DNA from: Rhizobium sp. BK376
GTDB lineage: Bacteria > Pseudomonadota > Alphaproteobacteria > Rhizobiales > Rhizobiaceae
Direction of reading: 5' to 3'
Length of the DNA: 64,000 bases
NCBI RefSeq assembly: GCF_004341625.1
Contig: NZ_SLZG01000009.1
Location: 124,001 to 188,000 of the forward strand
Each line of letters opens with the position of its first letter. The stretch's first letter is position 1. Under the pieces are notes generated by a model. The model worked only from the letters and a program-made list of their open reading frames with translations, was not told where the DNA came from and did no database searches. This document shows positions 52,353 through 61,172 of this stretch, piece after piece. A program made the position numbers and the translations under genes.

Positions 52353-53690
52353 TCAGACGTGGTCGCGCTTTTCAGCAAGTGCGCCTGCGTTCTGGGTGTC
52401 CGGTTTGACGGAGGTGTTTTCGGCACGCTCGCTCTTGGCCTCGGCCAACAGATCCTGGATGACCTTTTCGGATTCGTCGTAAGCGCCTTCGCCGAAATGG
52501 TGGTATCTGATCTGCCCCTTGGCATCGATAAAGTAGTGGGCCGGCCAGTAGCTGTTATCGAACGCCCGCCAGATTTTGTAGTTGTTGTCGACGGCGACGG
52601 GGTAGTCGAGCCCGAAGTCCTTGACCGCCTTCTTGACGTTGTCGATCTTCTTTTCGTAGGCGAATTCTGGAGCATGCACGCCGATCACAACGAGTCCCTG
52701 ATCTTTGTATTTTTCGGCCCAGGCTCGAACGTAGGGGACGGTGTGAATGCAGTTGATGCAGGAGAAAGTCCAGAAGTCGACGAGCACGACCTTGCCGCGG
52801 AGCTGTTCCTTGGTGAGCGGCGGCGAGTTCAGCCATTCGACAGCGCCGTCCAGCGAGGGGAATTGTCCCTCGATCGGCAGATTGCTGCGATAGGGCTGGG
52901 GGCCGTCGCTTACCCGCTGCAACATGCCGCTATCCCCGGGCTCGGCGGTCTGCTTCGACCTGTCATTGCCGACGGCGTCTACGAGACTTTGCTCGAACTT
53001 GCTGGTGCTGACGCCTTGAATGCGGGCAAGAACTCCGACATCGGCTCCAAACCCGACAAGCGTTACGCCTGAGAGAACGGCGATGCCGAGGCCGCGACGA
53101 AACCATTCGCCGGCGCCCAGCGATTGCTTCATGGCCGCGAAGACGCGCCCACCGATCAGAAGAGCAACGGCAAGCGAAGTGGCAGCTCCTGCAGAATAGG
53201 CCAGGAGAAAGAAGGTTGTGCTGGCGTTGGCGCCCTGGAGAGCGGCACCTGTCAGCACCAACCCGAGGATGGGGCCGGCGCAGGGCGCCCACAGCATGCC
53301 AGTGGCAACGCCGAGAAGCAGGGATCTGCCCATACCCGGAATTGCGCTCGACCGACCGGTCGAATTCACGATCCGGTTTCCGAACGCAACGATCGGTCGT
53401 GTCAGGACGGCGGCGACTTGCGGTGAGAGAAGCATGAGGCCGGTGACGGCGAGCAGTGCGATCGCGACATAGCGGCCAAATTCATTGGCGTGAACCGCCC
53501 AGCTGCCACCGACAGCAGCCAGTGTTGCAACGGCGGCGAATGTGATCGCCATTCCGGCGAGCATCGGTAGCGTGCTTTTGACGAAGGGCTGTCCCGCACT
53601 TAAAAAGACGAAGGGCAGGACCGGCAATATGCACGGACTGAGTATGGTCAACACGCCGCCCAGGTAGGCTATAACGAGAAGAAACATCAT
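52353..53690 (-). CDS. dipZ: DipZ-like thiol-disulfide protein (CcdA and thioredoxin-like domains)
   Basis: This 445-residue membrane protein has an N-terminal CcdA/DsbD-type electron carrier of six helices with paired Cys C20 (LSPCILPV) and C137 (WAPCAGP). A periplasmic redoxin domain (about 275-420) follows, with the CxxC active site C311-C314 in WTFSCINCIHTV. It carries electrons from cytosolic thioredoxin to periplasmic thiols. It is shorter than mycobacterial DipZ and lacks a further C-terminal domain. It shares a promoter element with ohr, pointing to a joint response to oxidants. Confidence 0.9.
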   Translation of the reverse strand: MMFLLVIAYLGGVLTILSPCILPVLPFVFLSAGQPFVKSTLPMLAGMAITFAAVATLAAVGGSWAVHANEFGRYVAIALLAVTGLMLLSPQVAAVLTRPIVAFGNRIVNSTGRSSAIPGMGRSLLLGVATGMLWAPCAGPILGLVLTGAALQGANASTTFFLLAYSAGAATSLAVALLIGGRVFAAMKQSLGAGEWFRRGLGIAVLSGVTLVGFGADVGVLARIQGVSTSKFEQSLVDAVGNDRSKQTAEPGDSGMLQRVSDGPQPYRSNLPIEGQFPSLDGAVEWLNSPPLTKEQLRGKVVLVDFWTFSCINCIHTVPYVRAWAEKYKDQGLVVIGVHAPEFAYEKKIDNVKKAVKDFGLDYPVAVDNNYKIWRAFDNSYWPAHYFIDAKGQIRYHHFGEGAYDESEKVIQDLLAEAKSERAENTSVKPDTQNAGALAEKRDHV

Positions 53691-53763
53691 CCGTTTCCTT
53701 TGAAGTCGTTGATGGATGTGCCGGGCTCAGCGTTCCTGGCCCAGCACGCACCATAAGCGGAGA

Positions 53764-53816
53764 CGGATGTATCCCGGATGTGTCCTGATCCGGCGGAATT
53801 GTAACGAAATGTGCAA
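53764..53816 (-). promoter_or_regulatory. Four-half-site element upstream of dipZ
   Basis: On the plus strand TGTATCC (53768), TGTGTCC (53779), TGTAACG (53800) and TGTGCAA (53810) have spacings of 11, 21 and 10 bases, as upstream of ohr. CGGATGTATCC-CGGATGTGTCC is an 11-bp tandem repeat. Confidence 0.6.
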
Positions 53817-53819
53817 CCT

Positions 53820-53950
53820 GGCTAGCCGAGCTAGCGACCGCTCACCGCCTCATGCATTTCGCGTGGCGGGTCGGGCAGATGATGTTGCTGCTCGACAGCG
53901 ATCTCATTTTTGTCATATCTCGGCTGTCTAGCTCTTTCCCGGCTAGCCGA
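53820..53950. repeat. Direct repeat GGCTAGCCGA upstream of the GntR gene
   Basis: GGCTAGCCGA occurs at 53820-53829 and again at 53941-53950, each containing the palindrome GGCTAGCC. The second copy lies 37 bases before the GntR start and could be an autoregulatory operator. Confidence 0.45.
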
Positions 53951-53987
53951 TAAAATGGCAGTGAAATCAGTTTTCTGGATTGTGGTC

Positions 53988-54872
53988 ATGGCGAGAAACG
54001 GCGTCTCACTTCAGATCAGCACCGACATCATCGAATTCGTGAAGTCGAAGGATATGCAGCGGGGACAGCACCTTCCCCTGCAGATGCTCGCCGACCATTT
54101 TCGGGTGTCGCGAGCGCCCGTGATGAGCGCGCTGAAAAAGCTGGAGGGAAGGGGCATCGTTCAAGCCGAGCCCAATCGCGGCTATTTCCTGCTGGTCGAT
54201 GGCGATCAGATCGAGACGCCGGCAATGCAAGTCCCGCAGGAAGCGGATGGGAATGATCCCGCCTACTTCCGGATCGCGGAGGATCGCCTTGCGGGGAAGC
54301 TTCCGGAGCGCGTGAGTGAAAACGAGCTGATGCGGCTTTACGACCTTCCGCGCACCAAGCTGCTCAAGCTGCTTCACAGGATTGCCGACGAGGGCTGGAT
54401 CGAACGTCTTCCGGGAAACGGCTGGGCCTTTCGGCAGACCCTGACCTCCCGCGAGAGCTACGAGGAAGGCTACGTCTTCCGCGCGGTCATAGAGCAGCAG
54501 GCGATGCTGCTGCCCACCTTCCAACCCGATGCGGAAGGCTTTCGGAGAGCGCGGGAATTGCAGACGGCACTGCGCGACGGCGGCTTTGAAACGTGGTCGC
54601 GCGCCGAGATATTCAAGACGAACAACGAATTCCACGAAATGCTGGTCGCATGCTCACGCAACGGCTTTTTTCTGGATTCGCTGAAGCGCATCAATCGGCT
54701 CCGGCGGCTGATCGAATACCATATCACCATCGATCGCAGCCGATTGCCGCAGCAGACGGCCGAGCATCTCCACATCCTCGATCTCGTCGAAGGCGGCCGC
54801 CGCGAGGAAGCCGCGGCATTCCTTCATGATCACATCCTCGGCGCCAGCCGCATCAAGACACCAAAGGTCTGA
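53988..54872 (+). CDS. GntR/FadR-type regulator with two winged helices
   Basis: This 294-residue protein has a first winged helix (about 5-75; MLADHFRVSRAPVMSALKKL and GIVQAEPNRGYFL), a second winged-helix-like part (about 90-155; ENELMRLYDLPRTKLLKLLH and WIERLPGNGWAFR) and a C-terminal FCD ligand domain (about 160-290; NNEFHEMLVACSRNGF, then HLHILDLVEGGRREEAAAFL) with metal-binding His and Asp. The FCD type senses carboxylates or sugar acids. It is convergent with the lactonase gene and upstream of the MFS-aconitase unit, which it probably controls. ATG 53988 is preferred; ATG 53955 is an alternative. Confidence 0.85.
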   Translation: MARNGVSLQISTDIIEFVKSKDMQRGQHLPLQMLADHFRVSRAPVMSALKKLEGRGIVQAEPNRGYFLLVDGDQIETPAMQVPQEADGNDPAYFRIAEDRLAGKLPERVSENELMRLYDLPRTKLLKLLHRIADEGWIERLPGNGWAFRQTLTSRESYEEGYVFRAVIEQQAMLLPTFQPDAEGFRRARELQTALRDGGFETWSRAEIFKTNNEFHEMLVACSRNGFFLDSLKRINRLRRLIEYHITIDRSRLPQQTAEHLHILDLVEGGRREEAAAFLHDHILGASRIKTPKV

Positions 54873-55937
54873 TCACGCCGGTCTCAGCAGGATGCATACG
54901 GGACTTCCAACGGACAGCGTCGCTTCGGCATTCAGAAGCCCTCCTGTGATAGGGTCCACACCGAAGGTGACGACGGTATCGCTGTCCTCATTTGCGGCCA
55001 GAAGCTGATTGCCGCCGGGCACGAAAGTGAAGAATCGCGGCGTGCGTCCTTCAGTCGTCCGCCATGTCAGAGGCGTCATCCGTCCGTCCTCCGACAGCGA
55101 GAAGGCGCCGATCGTGTCGCTGCCCCGGTTGGATGCGTAGACGAATTTTCCATCCGCGGAGACGGCGATTTCGGAGCCTCTGCTGAATGCGGTGAAGCTA
55201 TCGGGCAGCGCCGAGAGGATCTGGAACGGCTGAAGCTCCCCGGTTGTCGGATCAAATCGATAGGCCGCGACAGTCGAATCGAGTTCGTTGATGACATAGG
55301 CCAAGGTGCCGTCGGGGTGGAAAGCCAGGTGCCGTGGTCCTGATCCTTCCCGCGTCTGCACCGAAGACACTTCGATCAGCTTGGCGGCAGCCGAATCGAG
55401 GCGGAAGACGAGGATTTTATCGAGGCCCTTGTCGGGAACGGCTATATATCGTCCGCTCGGATCGAATTCGACCTGGTGCGGCTTGGCAAAGGGTTGCTCG
55501 ATCCGGTGCGGGCCGATTTTGCCTGATATCGAGACGAGATCGACGACCGCCCCCAAGGTCCCGTCCTCGCGACGCGGAAGAAGAGCAAGCGTCGACGTCA
55601 CGTGGTTCGCGACCAGGAGGAAACGGTTCTCGGGGTCAAATGCCAAATGCACCGGATTGCGGCCTTCCGTGGACTGCTCATCGATCAATGTGAGGCATCC
55701 CGAGGCCGGATCGATGGCAAAGGCGCTGACCCGATCCATGTCCCCATGGACCGTATAGAGAAAATCCCCGGTCCGGTCGAAGGCGAGAAAGGAGGGATTT
55801 TCGAGTTCCAGAAGCTGGAGATGCGTCCAGCGCACACCGTCCTCGAGACGGTAGACGTTCAGCCCGTTTCCACGTGCGTTGCGCTGCCTGGTCGTGCGGG
55901 CGCCGATATAGGCGATATGTCGATTGCTGCTGGTCAT
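54873..55937 (-). CDS. Lactonase-like seven-bladed beta-propeller protein
   Basis: This 354-residue protein belongs to the 6-phosphogluconolactonase (YbhE/Pgl) beta-propeller family. Repeated blades show motifs such as GPRHLAFHPDGTLAYVINEL, KPHQVEFDPSGRYIAVPDKG, GSEIAVSADGKFVYASNRGS and RTPRFFTFVPGGNQLLAANE. Family members open sugar-acid lactones, and related muconate and other lactones. It has no signal peptide. It is divergent from the MFS-aconitase genes and its stop codon abuts that of the GntR gene (TGATCA). The setting suggests a lactone of an organic acid as substrate. Confidence 0.83.
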   Translation of the reverse strand: MTSSNRHIAYIGARTTRQRNARGNGLNVYRLEDGVRWTHLQLLELENPSFLAFDRTGDFLYTVHGDMDRVSAFAIDPASGCLTLIDEQSTEGRNPVHLAFDPENRFLLVANHVTSTLALLPRREDGTLGAVVDLVSISGKIGPHRIEQPFAKPHQVEFDPSGRYIAVPDKGLDKILVFRLDSAAAKLIEVSSVQTREGSGPRHLAFHPDGTLAYVINELDSTVAAYRFDPTTGELQPFQILSALPDSFTAFSRGSEIAVSADGKFVYASNRGSDTIGAFSLSEDGRMTPLTWRTTEGRTPRFFTFVPGGNQLLAANEDSDTVVTFGVDPITGGLLNAEATLSVGSPVCILLRPA

Positions 55938-56091
55938 CGGTGGTCTTTCGACGTTCTCATGTCTTCGATCGTGTCATTTCAATATCGCGTGAGGACAGAA
56001 ACCTCAATTGCATTTTATAATCATATTGTGTAATCGACGGAAAGAAGCTCGGGGAGGAACATATCCCGAGCGCCCTTTTGGGAGGAAAGAA
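55938..56091. promoter_or_regulatory. Divergent promoter region of the lactonase and MFS genes
   Basis: About 150 bases. An AT-rich stretch around 56005-56035 (including ATTGCATTTTATAATC and ATTGTGTAAT) is a plausible GntR-binding and promoter site, but no perfect dyad was found. Confidence 0.4.
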
Positions 56092-57429
56092 ATGACGTCG
56101 TCGGCGATCTCGGCCATCGAGAAAACCACGATGCGCAAAGTCTTCTGGCGCATCATTCCGTACACATTCATCATTTATGTGATTTCGTATCTCGACCGCG
56201 CGAACATCGGATACGCCGCGCTCGAGATGAACAAGGAGCTGGCCCTGAGCGCAGAGGCGTTCGGCTTTGCCGGCGGCATCTTCTTTATCGGTTATTTTCT
56301 CTTCGAAGTTCCAAGCAACGTCGCGCTCCAGAAGTACGGCGCGCGGATATGGATCTCGCGCATCCTGCTGACCTGGGGGATCATCGCGACGCTGACGGGG
56401 TTCGCCCAGAACGCGACGCAGCTATATATTCTCCGCTTCCTTCTCGGCGTCGCCGAGGCGGGCTTTTTCCCGGGCGTGATCATCTATCTGACCTACTGGT
56501 TCCGCGAGAAAGAACAGGCAACGACCGTCGCCTATTTTACCGCGGCGATACCGGTCTCGTTTTTGCTCGGCGCGCCGCTCAGCACGTTCATCATGGATTA
56601 TCTGGCCGGCTATGGGCTTTCCGGATGGCGCTGGATGCTCGTTCTTGAAGGCGTGCCTGCCTTCGCAGCGGGCATCTTCAATTTCTTCTACATGACGGAT
56701 CGTCCCGAGAATGCGAAGTGGCTGAAGCCCGAAGAGCGGGATTGGCTCATCAAGGAACTCGCCGCCGATCACGCCATTCGCAAGAACGTGAAGCAGCTCG
56801 GACTGTTCAAGGCGATCACCAATCCGAAAGTCCTCTTCCTGTCTGCGATCTATTTCATCTATCAGGTGGGCAACCTCGGCATCGGCCTCTGGATGCCGCA
56901 GATCGTCAAGGATTTCGACGGCCACCTCAGCAATTTTCAGGTCGGGCTCATTTCGATGATCCCTTATGCGGTCGCGACCGTCGTGATGGTGCTGTGGTCC
57001 TATAATTCCGACAGAACAGGAGAGCGCCAGAAGCACACGGCCATCCCGCTGCTGATCGCGGCGGCGGCACTGGCGCTCACCGGCCTCAGCCGCAATCCCT
57101 ACCTTGCCGTCACGCTGATTTCGATCTCTCTGGCCGGCATCTACGCCTTCAAGTCGCCTTTCTGGTCTCTGCCCGGGCTCTTCCTCACCCGTTCGACCGC
57201 CGCCGTGTCGATTGCGGCGATCAACTCGATCGGAAACCTCGGCGGCTTCGTCGGTCCCTATACGATGGGAGCGATCAAGGCATGGACCGGGGGAGCGTTC
57301 GGAGGGCTGCTGTTCCTCAGCGGTCTGCTTCTTCTGTCGTTCCTGATGACGTGGTTCATGCGAGTTGCGGCAACTGACGGCAACCAGGAACAGGTCGCCA
57401 ACACTGAAACGACGGCGTCTCGGGCTTGA
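56092..57429 (+). CDS. MFS transporter, anion:cation symporter family (TtuB-like)
   Basis: This 445-residue membrane protein has 12 helices and the family marks: YVISYLDRANIGYAALEMNK (helix 1, the motif of ACS carriers), PSNVALQKYGARIWISRIL, RFLLGVAEAGFFPGVIIYL and a second-half AINSIGNLGGFVGPYTMGA. Members take up organic anions such as tartrate, phthalate, galactonate or tricarboxylates with H+. GGGAGGAAAG precedes the ATG. The aconitase gene follows after 31 bases, so the two form an operon. The likely substrate is a di- or tricarboxylate or its lactone. Confidence 0.9.
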   Translation: MTSSAISAIEKTTMRKVFWRIIPYTFIIYVISYLDRANIGYAALEMNKELALSAEAFGFAGGIFFIGYFLFEVPSNVALQKYGARIWISRILLTWGIIATLTGFAQNATQLYILRFLLGVAEAGFFPGVIIYLTYWFREKEQATTVAYFTAAIPVSFLLGAPLSTFIMDYLAGYGLSGWRWMLVLEGVPAFAAGIFNFFYMTDRPENAKWLKPEERDWLIKELAADHAIRKNVKQLGLFKAITNPKVLFLSAIYFIYQVGNLGIGLWMPQIVKDFDGHLSNFQVGLISMIPYAVATVVMVLWSYNSDRTGERQKHTAIPLLIAAAALALTGLSRNPYLAVTLISISLAGIYAFKSPFWSLPGLFLTRSTAAVSIAAINSIGNLGGFVGPYTMGAIKAWTGGAFGGLLFLSGLLLLSFLMTWFMRVAATDGNQEQVANTETTASRA

Positions 57430-57460
57430 AAGGCTGAGGTCTAACGCAAGGAGTGACCGC

Positions 57461-60088
57461 ATGGCGGCAATCGGCAAACTGAACGTCAACGCGACCGATT
57501 ATCGTATCATCGACCTACCACAGGAGGCGGGAGCGGCTTTACAGCGGCTTCCCTACATCCATCGCATTCTCCTGGAAAATGTGATGCGAACGGCTGGTGA
57601 TGAGGCCGAGCGCGCGAAGGCGGCGATCCTCGGATGGCTTGAGACGGGAACGAGCGAAGACGAGATCCCGTTTCTGCCACACCGGGTGCTGATGCACGAC
57701 ACGACATGCGGCCCGGCACTCGTCGACATTGCCGCGATGAGATCCGCCATGGCCGAGGCCGGCGGCGATCCGTCCTTGCTCAATCCGGTCGTTCCCGTCG
57801 ACATGTCGACCGATCACTCGGTCGCGGTCGACGTCTTCGGAGGGGCCGGCTCCCTTGAGAAGAACATGAAGCGGGAGTTCGAGCGCAATGCCGAACGCTA
57901 CCGTTTCATGAAGTGGGCGACCAATACGCTGACAGGATTCCGTGTGCATCCGCCGGGAACGGGGATCATGCATACGCTCAATCTCGAGCGGCTCGCGAGC
58001 GTGGCAACAAGCAAGGTCGAGGACGGCATCCTCTGGGCAGTCCCCGATACCTTGATCGGCACTGACAGCCACACCCCGATGGTCAACGGTATCGGGGTTC
58101 TGGCCTGGGGCGTTGGCGGGCTCGAGGCCGAAAGCGTGCTGTTTGGCATGCCGGTCGCGCTCCGCGTTCCCGATGTCATCGGCGTGAAACTCACGGGACG
58201 GATGGGCGATAGCGTTCTTGCCACCGATCTTGCGCTGACCGTCACGCATCTGCTCCGCCAGATCGATTTGCAGGATCGCTATGTCGAATTTTTCGGCCCC
58301 GGCGTTTCGACGCTGACTGCGGGTGATCGTGCCGTCGTGGCCAATATGACGCCGGAATTCGGCGGCAACAGCGGCTATTTCCCGATCGACGATTCGACGC
58401 TCGCCTATCTGCGGGCCACCGGGCGTGATCCGGAGCATTTGGCATTCGTGGAAGCTTATGCGAAACGGCAGGGCATCTGGTTCGATCCATCATCCGAGCC
58501 GCGCTATACCGGCGTCATCGAAATAGATCTTTCCGATGTGAAGGCGAGTTTGGCAGGGCCGCAGCGTCCGCAGGACCGCATTTCCATCAGTGAAACCGCG
58601 GCTTCCATCGCAGGCATGAAGAAGGCGCCAGGGTCGGCGGCGGTCGATGGACCCAATGACGGTGCGGTTGCCATCGCGGCGATTACCAGCTGCACGAACA
58701 CATCCGACCCGCGTCTGGTCGTTGCTGCCGGCCTGGTCGCCCGCAAGGCACGAGCCTTCGGCCTTCGCCCTCCATACTGGGTAAAGACCTCGCTCGCACC
58801 GGGATCGCCGACGGCGGAACGGTATCTGCGCCGGAGCGGCCTTCTGGAAGACATGGAGGCGGTCGGGTTCGGGATCGTCGGTTACGGCTGCACGACATGC
58901 ATTGGCAACTCGGGACCGCTGACGGAACCGATCGCAAAGGCGATGACAGAACGGGCAATCCTTCCCGTTGCCGTGCTTTCCGGAAACAGAAACTTTCCCG
59001 GGCGTGTTCATCCGCAGCTGGAGGCTGGTTTCCTTGCGTCTCCGCCGATGGTGATTGCATTTGCTCTCGCCGGGACGGTGGAATTGGACATAACCAGGGA
59101 TGCAATCGGGGTTTCAAAAACGGGGGAACCGGTCACCCTTTCGATGCTTTGGCCTTCCAGCGAGGAGATCGATGCCGCTGTTGCGGCGGCGACTGATGCA
59201 GAGGACTTCAAGCCGGCCTATGACGAGGCTGAAGCGAGCCGCGTGTGGGCGGAGCTGGATGCACCGACCACAACCCTGTTTCCCTGGGACGATCGCTCCA
59301 CTTACATTCGGCGGCCGCCATTTGCCGGATTTGGAAATGGCACGCTGCTTGGCGATTATGAAGCCCGGCCGCTGCTGGTGCTCGGCGACGACATCACGAC
59401 CGACCATATTTCTCCGGCCGGAGCCATACCCGCGCAGAGCGAAGCGGGACGCTACCTCGTCGAGCGGGGCGAGAACCCGACTGATCTCAACGTCTTTGCT
59501 TCCAGGCGCGGAAACTGGGAGACGATGGTGCGTGGCCTCTTCACGAACCGCACCGTGCGCAACAATCTCGGCGACGCGATCCCGCCCGGCGAGACGATTC
59601 ACTCCCCGTCCGGAGATTTGCTTCCGCTATACAAGGTGGCAAATCGCTACGCCAAGGACGGTCAGTCTGTCGTGATCGTCGCGGGCGAGCGCTACGGAAT
59701 GGGATCATCGCGCGATTGGGCGGCAAAGGGCGTATCGCTGCTCGGTGCCCGTGCCGTTCTGGCTCTGAGCTTCGAGCGCATCCATCGATCCAACCTGATT
59801 GGCATGGGCATTCTGCCGATGCGTCTGCCCGCTAAATTCGGCCCGGAATCCCTCAATCTCAGGGCAGGAGATACGGTGCTGATCGACGCTGGCATCGAGC
59901 GGCTTTCGCCTCGTTGTCCGATACCGGTGATCGTTCGTCGCGCTGATGGTACGACATCGTCCTTTGTCGCGACCGCTGCGGTTGAGACCGGCGCCGAGGT
60001 CGAGACCCTTCGCGCCGGCGGCATTCTTCCGCTGATCCTGCAGAAGCTCATGCAGAAAGGCAAGCAGGCTACGACGTCTGTTGCCTGA
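57461..60088 (+). CDS. Aconitase-family hydratase (AcnA-like paralogue)
   Basis: This 875-residue protein has the aconitase core and swivel domains. The 4Fe-4S ligands are C411 (ITSCTNTSD), C477 and C480 (GYGCTTCIGNSG). Substrate-binding segments are GTDSHTPMVNGIGVLAWGVG, LVLGDDITTDHISPAGAIP and GMGSSRDWAAKGVSLLGARA. It differs from housekeeping AcnA at some conserved places, for example MTPEFGGNSGYFP where AcnA has a GAT-type segment. It probably hydrates or dehydrates citrate, isocitrate or a related tricarboxylate in the catabolic operon with the MFS carrier. AAGGAG precedes ATG. Confidence 0.88.
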   Translation: MAAIGKLNVNATDYRIIDLPQEAGAALQRLPYIHRILLENVMRTAGDEAERAKAAILGWLETGTSEDEIPFLPHRVLMHDTTCGPALVDIAAMRSAMAEAGGDPSLLNPVVPVDMSTDHSVAVDVFGGAGSLEKNMKREFERNAERYRFMKWATNTLTGFRVHPPGTGIMHTLNLERLASVATSKVEDGILWAVPDTLIGTDSHTPMVNGIGVLAWGVGGLEAESVLFGMPVALRVPDVIGVKLTGRMGDSVLATDLALTVTHLLRQIDLQDRYVEFFGPGVSTLTAGDRAVVANMTPEFGGNSGYFPIDDSTLAYLRATGRDPEHLAFVEAYAKRQGIWFDPSSEPRYTGVIEIDLSDVKASLAGPQRPQDRISISETAASIAGMKKAPGSAAVDGPNDGAVAIAAITSCTNTSDPRLVVAAGLVARKARAFGLRPPYWVKTSLAPGSPTAERYLRRSGLLEDMEAVGFGIVGYGCTTCIGNSGPLTEPIAKAMTERAILPVAVLSGNRNFPGRVHPQLEAGFLASPPMVIAFALAGTVELDITRDAIGVSKTGEPVTLSMLWPSSEEIDAAVAAATDAEDFKPAYDEAEASRVWAELDAPTTTLFPWDDRSTYIRRPPFAGFGNGTLLGDYEARPLLVLGDDITTDHISPAGAIPAQSEAGRYLVERGENPTDLNVFASRRGNWETMVRGLFTNRTVRNNLGDAIPPGETIHSPSGDLLPLYKVANRYAKDGQSVVIVAGERYGMGSSRDWAAKGVSLLGARAVLALSFERIHRSNLIGMGILPMRLPAKFGPESLNLRAGDTVLIDAGIERLSPRCPIPVIVRRADGTTSSFVATAAVETGAEVETLRAGGILPLILQKLMQKGKQATTSVA

Positions 60089-60090
60089 AT

Positions 60091-60117
60091 TATCCGGCTC
60101 CGTTCAGGAGCCGGATA
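60091..60117. terminator. Hairpin between convergent genes
   Basis: TATCCGGCTCC pairs perfectly with GGAGCCGGATA over GTTCA. It lies between the stops of the aconitase and sugar-binding protein genes and could serve both strands, though neither side has a T-tract. Confidence 0.6.
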
Positions 60118-60135
60118 GACGCTTCGAACCAAAGG

Positions 60136-61125
60136 TTACTTCTGGATGCAGGTATCGACGGTGTCCTTGGTGCATTCGTCGAGGCCCGTGAAGACCGGAT
60201 CAGCGACCGGCTTGCCGGCGATCAGGTCCATCATTACCGACGGAGCCTTGTAGCCCATTTCAAACGGCCGCTGGCCGACGAGTGCCGTCACCAGGCCCTC
60301 CTTGGCAATCGCGACCTCGTCGCCGATCGTGTCGGCTGCGCCGATGACGAAGGCGTTGCTGGCGATCTTGTCAGCCATCGGCTTGAACAGGTCGCGATAG
60401 GGCTGCGGTGCACCGAAGAGTGGCCATCCGCCCATGATGCCGAATGCGTCAAGCTTGGGATTGGCCGCAAGAATGTCGGTCATCGCCTGGACGCCCTTTG
60501 CGCCGTCGTCGTTGGTGAAGACCGGGCAACCGGCAACTTCGGTCCAGCCGCCTTCGCCCTTAAGCGCGGCAATACCCTTCTGGCCGGTCAGCGTATCGCG
60601 CATGCCCTGCGCACGGCGAAGGATGTTGTCGGCGCCTGCATTGCCCTCGATCGTGCAGATCGTGCCACCATTCGGCTTTGCCTTCTTGATATATTCGCCG
60701 ATGCGCACGCCCATCAGATAGTTGTCGGTGCCGAGGTAGGTCTTGCGCAGGCCTGAATCCTCAGCCGCAAGGTCTGCGTCAACAGTCATGACCGGGACCT
60801 TCGGGCTTGCGGTCTTCAGCGTCTGGGCAATCAGTTTGGCATTGGAGGGCGAGATGGCGATGGCCGCCGTCTCGGCCTTGCCTAGTATGTCCTGGACGAT
60901 CTGCGCTTCGCCAGCTTCGTCTGATGTCGATGCGGGGCCGGTGTAGAAGCACTCATATTCGGAGCTGGCGTTTTCCTTGTTCCACTTCTGGCAACCCTGG
61001 TTGATTGCTTCGAAGAATGGGTTGTCCAGGCCCTTCACGATGATGACGAGCTGTTTCTTGGCTGCGAGGGCTTGTCCGGCGGTAAGCGCAAGCACTGCGA
61101 CTGTAAGCAATAATGCCTTCCTCAT
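60136..61125 (-). CDS. Sugar ABC transporter periplasmic binding protein (RbsB/FrcB-like)
   Basis: This 329-residue exported protein has a signal peptide (LLLTVAVLALTAGQALA, cut before AKKQ). The mature domain has type I periplasmic-binding-protein features: VKGLDNPFFEAINQGCQKWN, AIAISPSNAKLIAQTL, PVMTVDADLAAEDSG and YLGTDNYLMGVRIGEYI. It binds a monosaccharide or related compound for the ATPase and permease encoded divergently at 62.4-64 kb. It follows the epimerase-like gene by 47 bases on the same strand. GGGGAGGAAACC precedes the ATG. Confidence 0.9.
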   Translation of the reverse strand: MRKALLLTVAVLALTAGQALAAKKQLVIIVKGLDNPFFEAINQGCQKWNKENASSEYECFYTGPASTSDEAGEAQIVQDILGKAETAAIAISPSNAKLIAQTLKTASPKVPVMTVDADLAAEDSGLRKTYLGTDNYLMGVRIGEYIKKAKPNGGTICTIEGNAGADNILRRAQGMRDTLTGQKGIAALKGEGGWTEVAGCPVFTNDDGAKGVQAMTDILAANPKLDAFGIMGGWPLFGAPQPYRDLFKPMADKIASNAFVIGAADTIGDEVAIAKEGLVTALVGQRPFEMGYKAPSVMMDLIAGKPVADPVFTGLDECTKDTVDTCIQK

Positions 61126-61172
61126 GGTTTCCTCCCCTTTTGAAAAAGGCGGGCACAATGCCCGCCACGTCA

